NCBI RefSeq assembly: GCF_002008365.1
Contig: NZ_MRDL01000032.1
Location: 123,862 to 187,861, forward strand
Direction of reading: 5' to 3'
Length of the DNA stretch: 64,000 nt
DNA from: Rhizobium leguminosarum bv. viciae USDA 2370
Lineage (GTDB): Bacteria > Pseudomonadota > Alphaproteobacteria > Rhizobiales > Rhizobiaceae
Both the position numbers and the translations under genes were made by a program. A model generated the notes under the pieces. That model worked only from the letters and a program-made list of their open reading frames with translations. It had not been told where the DNA came from and ran no database searches. Positions 42,991 through 50,103 of this stretch are shown here, in pieces. Within the stretch, counting starts at the first letter, position 1. The number at the start of each line of letters is the position of its first letter.

Positions 42991-43284
42991 ATGATAACAG
43001 CAACGCAGATACGCGGCGCGCGCGCCATGATCGGAATGAGCATCGAAGAGCTCGCCGCCGCCAGCGGGCTGCCGGTCGAGACCGTGACAGCGCTGGAAAA
43101 CGGCGAATTCGCGGGCGAGCCGCACGCGCTGTTCGATGTGCGCAGCACGCTCGAGGCGAACGGCATCATCTTCCTGTCGAGCGGCAATCAGGATGAAGGC
43201 GGGCCCGGCATCCGGTTACGCGCACGCAGTTCCAGCGATGACGGCATCCGACCGGAAAACCTCAACGCCGCCAACGACGACTGA
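42991..43284 (+). CDS. XRE-type helix-turn-helix regulator
   Basis: 97 residues. The helix-turn-helix QIRGARAMIGMSIEELAAAS then GLPVETVTALENGEF occupies residues 6-40, followed by a short segment LEANGIIFLSSGNQDEGGPG seen in small rhizobial XRE proteins (predicted strand before an RLR motif) and an acidic tail. The ATG at 42991 gives the family start; upstream codons do not fit. It lies just before the 49-residue membrane protein. Target genes unknown. Confidence 0.85.
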   Translation: MITATQIRGARAMIGMSIEELAAASGLPVETVTALENGEFAGEPHALFDVRSTLEANGIIFLSSGNQDEGGPGIRLRARSSSDDGIRPENLNAANDD

Positions 43285-43342
43285 CGGAACCAATCGGTCG
43301 CCCGAGCGTTTTGCTGTCCCATAACATATCGGGGGCAATCTC

Positions 43343-43492
43343 TTGAATCGCAGCAATGGTCTCTACGTCATCATCGGCGTTCTTGTCGTCGCCGTCATCG
43401 GCCTCGGCGCCTATATCTTCCACGAGGAAAACAAGCCGCAGGGGATCGAGATGAGCATCGGTAAGAACGGTGTCTCGATCGAACAGAACTGA
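43343..43492 (+). CDS. 49-residue single-span membrane protein
   Basis: TTG start at 43343 with GGGGGC seven bases upstream. One membrane helix (LYVIIGVLVVAVIGLGAYIF) and a short polar tail (HEENKPQGIEMSIGKNGVSI) that ends EQN. I recall closely similar small proteins from other rhizobia without known function. The combination of good ribosome site, clean helix and repeated IxIGxxGVSI tail makes it a real gene despite its size. It follows the XRE regulator by 58 bp. Confidence 0.65.
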   Translation: MNRSNGLYVIIGVLVVAVIGLGAYIFHEENKPQGIEMSIGKNGVSIEQN

Positions 43493-43495
43493 TCT

Positions 43496-43711
43496 TCAAA
43501 GATAGGTTTTTGCAAGGTCGGCGAGTTTGCCGCCGTCCTTCACGCCCTGCCTGTAGAGCTGAATGATGACCGCACCAATCCGCTCGGCCTCCGGCGTCGT
43601 TTTGACGAGGCCGCGTTCATCGCAGACCTTGTCGAGCACTTGTGAAAGCAGATCGAGATCTTCCGAAAATAGCGGTAAATCATGCGGATGAATTGATGAC
43701 CGTAACATCAT
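43496..43711 (-). CDS. Small conserved rhizobial protein, unknown function
   Basis: 71 residues from the ATG at 43711 (the next codon is also ATG). Helical protein: LPLFSEDLDLLSQVLDKVCD, ERGLVKTTPEAERIGAVIIQ and LYRQGVKDGGKLADLAKTYL. Similar short proteins occur in Rhizobiaceae; no function known to me. It is convergent with the 49-residue membrane protein gene, three bases between stops. Confidence 0.65.
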   Translation of the reverse strand: MMLRSSIHPHDLPLFSEDLDLLSQVLDKVCDERGLVKTTPEAERIGAVIIQLYRQGVKDGGKLADLAKTYL

Positions 43712-43824
43712 GCCGCAATCCTCCGAGGGCAAACGCATCCACACTTGGATCGCCGGCCGCCCTCCGCAACCGTCATAAAGTCATTATGCGCGAGGGCCTG
43801 AACTTTAGCAACTGCGCAAATTCC

Positions 43825-43860
43825 CGTGGGACAAAATTTGGAACAAAATTTTGTCCCACG
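43825..43860. promoter_or_regulatory. Perfect 15-bp inverted repeat upstream of the DUF982 gene
   Basis: CGTGGGACAAAATTT, six bases, AAATTTTGTCCCACG. It ends 30 bp before the ATG of the DUF982 protein. No T-run follows. Its size and position suit an operator, or a 5' UTR hairpin. Confidence 0.5.
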
Positions 43861-43890
43861 CGTTGTGGCCGCGTTTTGTAGCAGGAATCC

Positions 43891-44136
43891 ATGAGTGCAG
43901 ATGTGAGTGAAAAACGCTTTCCCTCCCCCGTCCGGGTCGTTTCTCCAAACAGCAGCCTGATCGTTTCCACCGTCTGGGAGGCCGCCGAATATCTGAAACG
44001 GTGGCCGAGCAAGCGTGGGCGCGATTATCGCGTTGCGCGCCAGCACTGCCTGGATGCGCTCGACGGATTGTGCAGCCCGCGCGCAGCACAGACTTCCTTT
44101 ATCACGGCAGCGAAAACGGCAGGATTGCTGGTGTAA
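43891..44136 (+). CDS. DUF982 small protein
   Basis: 81 residues with the DUF982 pattern common in multicopy rhizobial proteins: FPSPVRVVSP, IVSTVWEAAEYLKRWPSKRG, YRVARQHCLDALDGLCSP and SFITAAKTAGLLV. The function of DUF982 is unknown. A perfect inverted repeat lies just upstream. It is convergent with the following 69-residue gene. Confidence 0.85.
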   Translation: MSADVSEKRFPSPVRVVSPNSSLIVSTVWEAAEYLKRWPSKRGRDYRVARQHCLDALDGLCSPRAAQTSFITAAKTAGLLV

Positions 44137-44142
44137 CAGTGG

Positions 44143-44352
44143 TTAGCTGTTGCGGCCGCCCGCGGCGACTCGTTGGGGATGGATGGAGCCTTCCATGATC
44201 ACCTTGGCGGCAATCTCAATCACCCGCTCCTCGGCGAGTTCGGCAAGCGCGAGGGCGACATCGCCTTCCGACCAGCCGGCTTTGACGGCCTCGTCCGACA
44301 GTGCCTGGAACGCGCTGGCGAGGCTCTGCCTGCAAGTTAGATTGTGCTTCAT
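44143..44352 (-). CDS. Small helical rhizobial protein, unknown function
   Basis: 69 residues from MKHNLTCRQSLASAFQALSD (a start three codons earlier is also possible), then EAVKAGWSEGDVALALAELA and EERVIEIAAKVIM. Proteins with the AGWSEGDVALALAELAEE pattern occur widely in Rhizobium; role unknown. Six bases separate its stop from that of the DUF982 gene. Confidence 0.65.
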   Translation of the reverse strand: MKHNLTCRQSLASAFQALSDEAVKAGWSEGDVALALAELAEERVIEIAAKVIMEGSIHPQRVAAGGRNS

Positions 44353-44912
44353 ATCCGCCATGCGCTCGACTAGGCTATCTGTGATCGGGATAATGTTAAT
44401 CTACACATATTCGCGAGAATGCGAAGAGGTTTCAGATTTTTTTCAATCCAAAATTGGGTTGATAACTTCAAAACTGGGTATAGCCTTAACAAAAGGCAAC
44501 AAATACCGCCTCCCCCACTGAGGGAGTACCAAAAAGAACTAAAGGATTTATTTGCGATGCACTCTCAAAGAGTATTTCATCGCCTTATTTATTTTAAATG
44601 GTCGACGCGGCCGGAGCCGATGCAGCGGCCCGTTGGGCCACGAGAATGCGGAAAACCCGAATGCGGCCCGTTTTCAGCATCTTCTCGGCACCCTGTCAAT
44701 CAGCTTCGGGATCCCGATGGAGCGGGCGTCGGGCGCATTGGAGGATGTCGCGCGCAGTCGGTACAGCCAAACGGCGGGCGCTCCCTTAGCCTAAGTAGCC
44801 GCGAACGCCTTCGGTGTTAATCACCTTAATACCACAACGACACCACACTCCCGTCAAAGTCCGCCCTACCATTGCGGTGGCGGCTCACTTCTTCAGATTT
44901 TCAGGAGGTAAA
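44353..44912. other. Intergenic interval, possible gene remnant
   Basis: The first 200 bases are AT-rich and featureless. From about 44635 to 44794 one forward frame reads NPNAARFQHLLGTLSISFGI then PMERASGALEDVARSRYSQT, which looks like genuine protein. However, its only start (44552) gives an implausible N-terminus, so this may be the end of a broken small gene. The methyltransferase ribosome site AGGAGGT closes the interval. Confidence 0.35.
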
Positions 44913-45545
44913 ATGTCTATCGAACTAGACGCGACTACCTATGTACACGCCAAGCCGGCGACAGCCCATTCCTATATTTTGCCGGCCGTTGTCGATGTTC
45001 TCGAGAACAGTTTCCAGGAGGCAAATGAAACGGCAGTCTTCGACCTCGGTTGTGGCACCGGCGGTGCTGCCGCCGTGCTTGCGGAAAAAGGCTATGACGT
45101 CGTCGGTGTCGATCCCTCCCAGGACGGCATCGCGAAAGCGAGAACGGCCCACCCTGATCTTTCGCTGGAAATCGGTTCCGGTTACGAAGATCTTTCCAGC
45201 CGGTATGGAACCTTCGATGCGGTCATCAGTCTCGAGGTGGTGGAGCATGTCTATGATCCCAAGGCCTTCTCGACCACCATTTACGATCTGGTGAAGCCTG
45301 GCGGCATCGCGGTCGTATCGACGCCTTTCCACGGCTACTGGAAAAATCTGGCTCTGGCCGTGAGCGGAAAGATGGACGACCATTTTATGCCCCTCAAGGA
45401 CCATGGCCATATCAAATTCTGGTCTCCCGAAACGCTCAGCACGCTGCTGGTCGAAACTGGCTTCGAAGACGTCGAATTCGAATATGTCGGAAGAATTCCG
45501 TTGCTGGCGAAATCGATGATCGCGATCGCTCAGAAACCGCACTGA
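44913..45545 (+). CDS. Class I SAM-dependent methyltransferase (UbiG-like)
   Basis: 210 residues. SAM-binding motif I VFDLGCGTGGAAAVLAEKGY, the acidic loop VVGVDPSQDGIAKAR and motif III-like LVKPGGIAVVSTPFHGYWKN. The middle EVVEHVYDPKAFSTTIYDLV is typical of UbiG/Coq3-like O-methyltransferases, but SPETLSTLLVETGFEDVEFE and the short length suit a general small-molecule or glycan methyltransferase as well. AGGAGGT seven bases before the ATG at 44913 fixes the start. No operon partner. Confidence 0.85.
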   Translation: MSIELDATTYVHAKPATAHSYILPAVVDVLENSFQEANETAVFDLGCGTGGAAAVLAEKGYDVVGVDPSQDGIAKARTAHPDLSLEIGSGYEDLSSRYGTFDAVISLEVVEHVYDPKAFSTTIYDLVKPGGIAVVSTPFHGYWKNLALAVSGKMDDHFMPLKDHGHIKFWSPETLSTLLVETGFEDVEFEYVGRIPLLAKSMIAIAQKPH

Positions 45546-45732
45546 AGGCGGCCCCAAGGCCCGCCGCCGTTTGCAATGGCGGCGCTATAGCTCGCCTGCA
45601 ACATGAACAAATGACATTGTCGTTCGGGACGTTCGGTTCCCGTTTCAGCATTTCTGCCTATGTCTCGTTCCGTTTCCGCCGCTAGCGGGACGCAAAAAAA
45701 TGAGATTCTGACTGGGATTTCAAGGGGATAAA

Positions 45733-45809
<77 letters not shown>

Positions 45810-45907
45810 ACCTGCCGAAACGGCTTGCTTCGTTTAGTTTTTCAGCGCGTGCAATGCAAGCGGAAAAACTTCGCCTCCAACAAAAAGGAAGCAGTTTGCC
45901 GGAATGG

Positions 45908-46576
45908 TCAGATCGTGGCGAGCTTCAGCCGGCCTTCGGCGGTTTGGATTGGCTGCCATGCCTGGTAGTTGGCGATCGAAAAATGCGGTGTTTCGAAGGG
46001 TGTGGCGTGGGTTTCGGTGATGACGGTAACGCCGGCGCCGGCAGCTTCGCCAGCGAGGATGCCGGCGACGGCATCTTCGAAGACCAGGCATTTTTTCGGA
46101 TCGACGCCGAGGCGGCTTGCGCCGAGCAGATATCCTTCGGGGCTGGGCTTGCCTGATTTGACCTCCTGGCCGCTGACGATGACCTTCGGCATCGGGATGC
46201 CGGCGGCGGCCATGCGGCGCCTGGCAAGCTCGATCGGCGCCGAAGTGACGATTGCCCACCTGCCCTCGGCGATGGCGGAGAGGAAGCGGACGGCGCCGGG
46301 GATCTCGACGACGCCGGAGACATCCTGCATTTCCTCGGCGAGCAGCAGATCCGCCTCGTGGGCCGGATCGACGCCGGGCAGGCCGAGCCCGCGTATGACG
46401 TCGGAGGCGCGGATGCCGTGGATCGTCTTCAGGAAGACCTCCGGCTCGAAGCCGTGGCGTCTTGCCCATTCGCTCCAGACGCGTTCGACAACGGCAATGG
46501 AATTCAGCAGCGTTCCGTCCATATCGAAAAGGAAGGCATCGTAGGACCTGTCGAGGATGTCATGGAGAGCGGGCAC
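45908..46576 (-). CDS. HAD-family sugar-phosphatase-like hydrolase
   Basis: 222 residues. All four HAD motifs are present: FLFDMDGTLLNSI (nucleophile Asp and acid/base Asp), IVTSAPIELA, GKPSPEGYLLGA (Lys) and CLVFEDAVAGILAG (metal Asp). The alpha-helical cap between motifs I and II and the SGKPSPEGY form resemble YfbT/DOG-type sugar phosphatases and beta-phosphoglucomutase relatives. It dephosphorylates a small sugar phosphate; exact substrate unknown. Stand-alone gene between the tRNA and the cellulose operon. Confidence 0.87.
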   Translation of the reverse strand: MPALHDILDRSYDAFLFDMDGTLLNSIAVVERVWSEWARRHGFEPEVFLKTIHGIRASDVIRGLGLPGVDPAHEADLLLAEEMQDVSGVVEIPGAVRFLSAIAEGRWAIVTSAPIELARRRMAAAGIPMPKVIVSGQEVKSGKPSPEGYLLGASRLGVDPKKCLVFEDAVAGILAGEAAGAGVTVITETHATPFETPHFSIANYQAWQPIQTAEGRLKLATI

Positions 46577-46591
46577 GGGCGTTTCCTTGCG

Positions 46592-46645
46592 GGTCCACAG
46601 CGCGCCGCTCGTCTTTGAAGACGCGCAAAGGACGCTGGGACATTT
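46592..46645 (+). repeat. Truncated copy of a rhizobial intergenic repeat
   Basis: CGTCTTTGAAGACGCGCAAA followed by GGACGCTGGGACATTTTGAA aligns with the first half of the repeat at 58122-58230. It ends before the palindromic half seen there. It lies between the HAD gene and the TPR gene. Confidence 0.5.
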
Positions 46646-46690
46646 TGAAGCTAAGCAGGCGAGTAACGGAGAGCGGCGGCAGCGTCAACG

Positions 46691-49066
46691 TCAGTCGTTG
46701 ACGTCGGGATGCGTGACGTTTCTAACGTCGGCCAGACCGCGGGCAGCATCGCGGCTGCCAGTCGCAGCAGCGGCTTCGAAGATGCGGGTCGCATCGCCGT
46801 ACATTTTGAGATTGAGATAGCAGTAGCCGCGCAGAACCATCAGGTCGATACGCTCCTGCTGCAGTTGGGCGCGCTGATCGAGGTAGATGAGGGTTTCGCG
46901 ATAACGACCGGCGTCAAAGGCTGAAAGCGCACGGTCGGCGAGGATCGCCACCTGAAGCTCGGCGGCACGCTGGCGGTTTTGCGGCGCCTTGGTGGCTGCG
47001 ACGGCGGCATTGCCGGAGAGGCCGGCGCGGAGATAAGCGAGGCTCTGGCCGTAGGCTGCGTCTTCACGGACCTTGCGGGCCGGGCTTCGCAATGCCGCCT
47101 CGAAGGCCGAGACTGCCTCCATCGGCCGGTTGATATCCATCAGGCACCAGCCGCGTGACAGCGCGTCGGCCGGGCTGAGCTGTCCCGCATCGATTGTCGT
47201 CGAGCAGCCGCGCGTCTGGCGCCGACCACGCGGAACGGTCATCGTCTCCATTGCCGGCCCCGCCGCGCGAACGACCACTTCCGACCCCGGCTGCAGGGTG
47301 ACGCGGCGCTCGGCCGGAAGTGGCTCCGTCGGGGGACGCTGCGTCGGTTGAGCCGGTTGCTGTACGGCAAGCGCCTCCTTCCCCGGCGGCGACGGGACGG
47401 CATTCGGCGTCAGGGAGGAGGTGTCTTCGAGATTGGTGATCCGGCTCGACCGGCCGGCCCAGGCGCGCTGGAGGTCGAGCACGCCCTTGCGGTCGCTCAG
47501 CTGCTCGCGGGTGATGACAAGGCCATAGGCGGACGGTTCGTCATCTGCTTTCCAGGCAAGCGCCGTCTCGAACCACCGTGCAGCGGTCTGGAACTGGTTG
47601 AGGGAGCGGGCATACCAGCCGAACTGCTGCGCCGTCGGTACGTATTTCCGAGCGATGACCTCGGCGGCAATGCGATGCAGCACGTCTTCGGCCAAATCGG
47701 CCGGCGGCTGCAACGCCATCAGGTTGGCGGTGGCGGCGAGATAGGTTGATGTCGCATCCTCGGAATCGGCACGCCAGCGGAACATCACGTCCTCGGCTTC
47801 CTCAGGCGCCTTGCGGGCAATCAGCGCCAGCGCCAGCCCCTGCGAAGCGGCCGCCGAATCTTGCTTGGCTCGGGCGGCGCGGAACCACTTCTCGGCATCG
47901 GCATCATTGTTGCGGCGAAGCTGGTACCAGCCGAGCAGCAGCGCATCGGAGGCAAGCCCCCCAGTCTCGGCGAGTTTTTCGAGGCGGGCGACATAATCGG
48001 GCGCGATGGCGAGATTCGGATCGTCATTGCCTTCGGCCATGAAGCGTCGGGCGAGGTTGTCGCGGATCGCGTCGAATTCCTTGCTGCCGTCGGCGGCAGG
48101 CCTCTCGAGCGCGAGCAGAGCCTGCATCGGCTGGTAGCCGAGCAGCGTCGAGGCCTTTTCGAGCGTCGCCTGTCGCTCGGCGGGATTGGTGCAGTTCCTC
48201 AGGATATAGGTGTAGGCGTCCTGGCCGCGCTGCGCCCTCTCCGTCTGGATGAAGGCTTCGGCGACGCGCCAGAGAACATCGACCTCGCTGCAGGTGAGCA
48301 GGCTCGGTGTTGCGGCGGCAATATCGACCACCGTTGCATATTGCTTGAGGTCCGACGCATTGACGAGGCGGGCACGGGCCTCGGCGACGTCGAGCCGGTC
48401 GAGCAGATCGGCCGGCGGCTGCCATCCGGCGGCCGCCTGACGGTCGGCGACCGCCTTGCGCAGCTCCGCATAGCGGCCATCGGAATAGAGCTGCCACATG
48501 GCCTCAAGCTGTTTGTCGCCATTTTGCGGCACGGCGAGCGGATCGGCCGGCGGAACCCAGTTCGGGTAGAGCGCCTGAAGTCGGGAGATTTCGGCTTGCA
48601 GGCGCGCCTTGTCGCCGCGGCTGGCGAAATAACGAAGCGCGCTTTCATCAACGGTAGGCTGCGGCGGCGCAGCGGCCTGTGGTGGAGCCTGTGGCTCGGA
48701 AACGATGGGGGGCGTGACCGGCGCCGGCTGGACGGCCGTCTGAGGTACTGCCGGTTGCGATGATACGGGCGGCGAGCCTGCGGGCTGCTGTGCTGCGGCA
48801 TTCGGCTCGGGTGTATCCGGTGCTGGCGGTGACGAGGAGGTGATTGCCTCGATCTTGTCGGCGACAAGCTGCGCATTGAATTCGGAATTGCCGCCAGGAG
48901 CCTCGGTCGACTTGATGCGGCCCATCATCATCAATTCTGGCGCCGGCTTGGCGGCAGATCCAAGGCCGAACCTTTCCTGCAGAGCGGCACGATCCTTCAA
49001 CCCGGTGACGAGGGTCGCCACCACGACTGCCGCTGATACCGCCACGAGAGAAGACTTCACAGACAC
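46691..49066 (-). CDS. TPR-rich cellulose-operon protein
   Basis: 791 residues. An N-terminal membrane anchor (LVAVSAAVVVATLVTGL) and a Pro/Ala/Gln-rich linker (about 75-140) precede many TPR-like helix pairs (for example ALLLGWYQLRRNNDADAEKW, AFEAALRSPARKVREDAAYG and SAFDAGRYRETLIYLDQRAQ), with a second low-complexity break near 560-600. Position as last gene of the bcsNABZ operon suggests a scaffold in the periplasm like BcsC's TPR part, but it has no beta-barrel. It overlaps bcsZ by ten bases. Confidence 0.8.
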   Translation of the reverse strand: MSVKSSLVAVSAAVVVATLVTGLKDRAALQERFGLGSAAKPAPELMMMGRIKSTEAPGGNSEFNAQLVADKIEAITSSSPPAPDTPEPNAAAQQPAGSPPVSSQPAVPQTAVQPAPVTPPIVSEPQAPPQAAAPPQPTVDESALRYFASRGDKARLQAEISRLQALYPNWVPPADPLAVPQNGDKQLEAMWQLYSDGRYAELRKAVADRQAAAGWQPPADLLDRLDVAEARARLVNASDLKQYATVVDIAAATPSLLTCSEVDVLWRVAEAFIQTERAQRGQDAYTYILRNCTNPAERQATLEKASTLLGYQPMQALLALERPAADGSKEFDAIRDNLARRFMAEGNDDPNLAIAPDYVARLEKLAETGGLASDALLLGWYQLRRNNDADAEKWFRAARAKQDSAAASQGLALALIARKAPEEAEDVMFRWRADSEDATSTYLAATANLMALQPPADLAEDVLHRIAAEVIARKYVPTAQQFGWYARSLNQFQTAARWFETALAWKADDEPSAYGLVITREQLSDRKGVLDLQRAWAGRSSRITNLEDTSSLTPNAVPSPPGKEALAVQQPAQPTQRPPTEPLPAERRVTLQPGSEVVVRAAGPAMETMTVPRGRRQTRGCSTTIDAGQLSPADALSRGWCLMDINRPMEAVSAFEAALRSPARKVREDAAYGQSLAYLRAGLSGNAAVAATKAPQNRQRAAELQVAILADRALSAFDAGRYRETLIYLDQRAQLQQERIDLMVLRGYCYLNLKMYGDATRIFEAAAATGSRDAARGLADVRNVTHPDVND

Positions 49067-50103
49067 TCCGGATGCTTCTCCCCGATATAGGCCAGTCCCA
49101 GCAGCTGAAGCGTGGACGGATAATAGAGTGCGGGCGCAAATTGCAGGGCCGAGCCCGGCAGCTTGGTCCCGTCGAGTACACAGGCCACAACATCGTTAAC
49201 AATTCGATAACCGGGGTCCGGCAGCACGGTCTTCGGCCGGCCGGTGGTCAGATCGATGGTCGCGGGAGCACCGTCTTTCGACATCCCCTGCTGCAGACGG
49301 GTCAGCAGGGCCTTGTCGGTGACGCCGCCGCGAACGAGATAGAGCGGGATGCGGATGGCGTTATAGGCGAATTCGGCGTCGAAACCCTGCGCAGGCTGCG
49401 GTTGGCCGCTGAGACTGACCCATTCGGCGGGAAGCTTGCGCGGGCCGAACTGCATCGTCTTCAGCAGCGCCACGCCATCTTCCGACAGTTGTTTCCAGGC
49501 ATCCGACGGAGCGAGCGCCGCCATCACCGGGATAGCCTCGTAAATCCAGTAGGACGGGTTGACGACGGGACCGTCGTCACGGTCGGTGCCGGTAAACCCC
49601 TCGCTTCCCGGCAAGAGGAGCGTCCGGCCGGCCGAGCGCACGACGGTTTCGGCAAGCAGCGCCTGCGCCATGCGGGAGGCGGCGAGGATATAGTCCTCGC
49701 GTTTCCACGCCGTGCCGGCCAGCGCCAGCGCATAGGCGATCAGCATGTCGCCATCCGAGGCATTGTTGGTATCGGTGACGTGCGGCTTGACGTTCGGATC
49801 CCATTTCCAGACGGCCAGGCCATCGTCGCGCAGCAGCAGTTCGGTGCGGGTAAAATACCAGATCTGCTCGAAATCGGCCGGGCTTGCAGCGAGATAGGCG
49901 AGCAGCATGCCGTAGCCCTGCCCTTCGCTATGGCTGATATTGCCGTTGCCGTTATCGACGATGCGGCCGGTCGCATTGAGAAACTTCGCCTTGTAGGCCG
50001 ACCATGCGCCGGCATTGATCATCGCCTGCTGCGCAACGGCGGGCGTTCCCGCGGGAGCGAGCGCGACCGATGCCGCAAACAGGAGCGCGCGTAACCGTCT
50101 CAT
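49057..50103 (-). CDS. bcsZ: Periplasmic endo-1,4-beta-glucanase, GH8 (BcsZ/CelC)
   Basis: 348 residues with a signal peptide (LRALLFAASVALAPAGTPAV, cut near AVAQQ). The GH8 catalytic features NGNGNISHSEGQGYGMLLAY (general-acid Glu) and NNASDGDMLIAYALALAG (Asp), then SYWIYEAIPVMAALAP and EFAYNAIRIPLYLVRGG, match BcsZ. It trims nascent cellulose during export. The start overlaps the bcsB stop (ATGA), with the TPR gene overlapping at its end. Called celC in Agrobacterium. Confidence 0.93.
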   Translation of the reverse strand: MRRLRALLFAASVALAPAGTPAVAQQAMINAGAWSAYKAKFLNATGRIVDNGNGNISHSEGQGYGMLLAYLAASPADFEQIWYFTRTELLLRDDGLAVWKWDPNVKPHVTDTNNASDGDMLIAYALALAGTAWKREDYILAASRMAQALLAETVVRSAGRTLLLPGSEGFTGTDRDDGPVVNPSYWIYEAIPVMAALAPSDAWKQLSEDGVALLKTMQFGPRKLPAEWVSLSGQPQPAQGFDAEFAYNAIRIPLYLVRGGVTDKALLTRLQQGMSKDGAPATIDLTTGRPKTVLPDPGYRIVNDVVACVLDGTKLPGSALQFAPALYYPSTLQLLGLAYIGEKHPECL

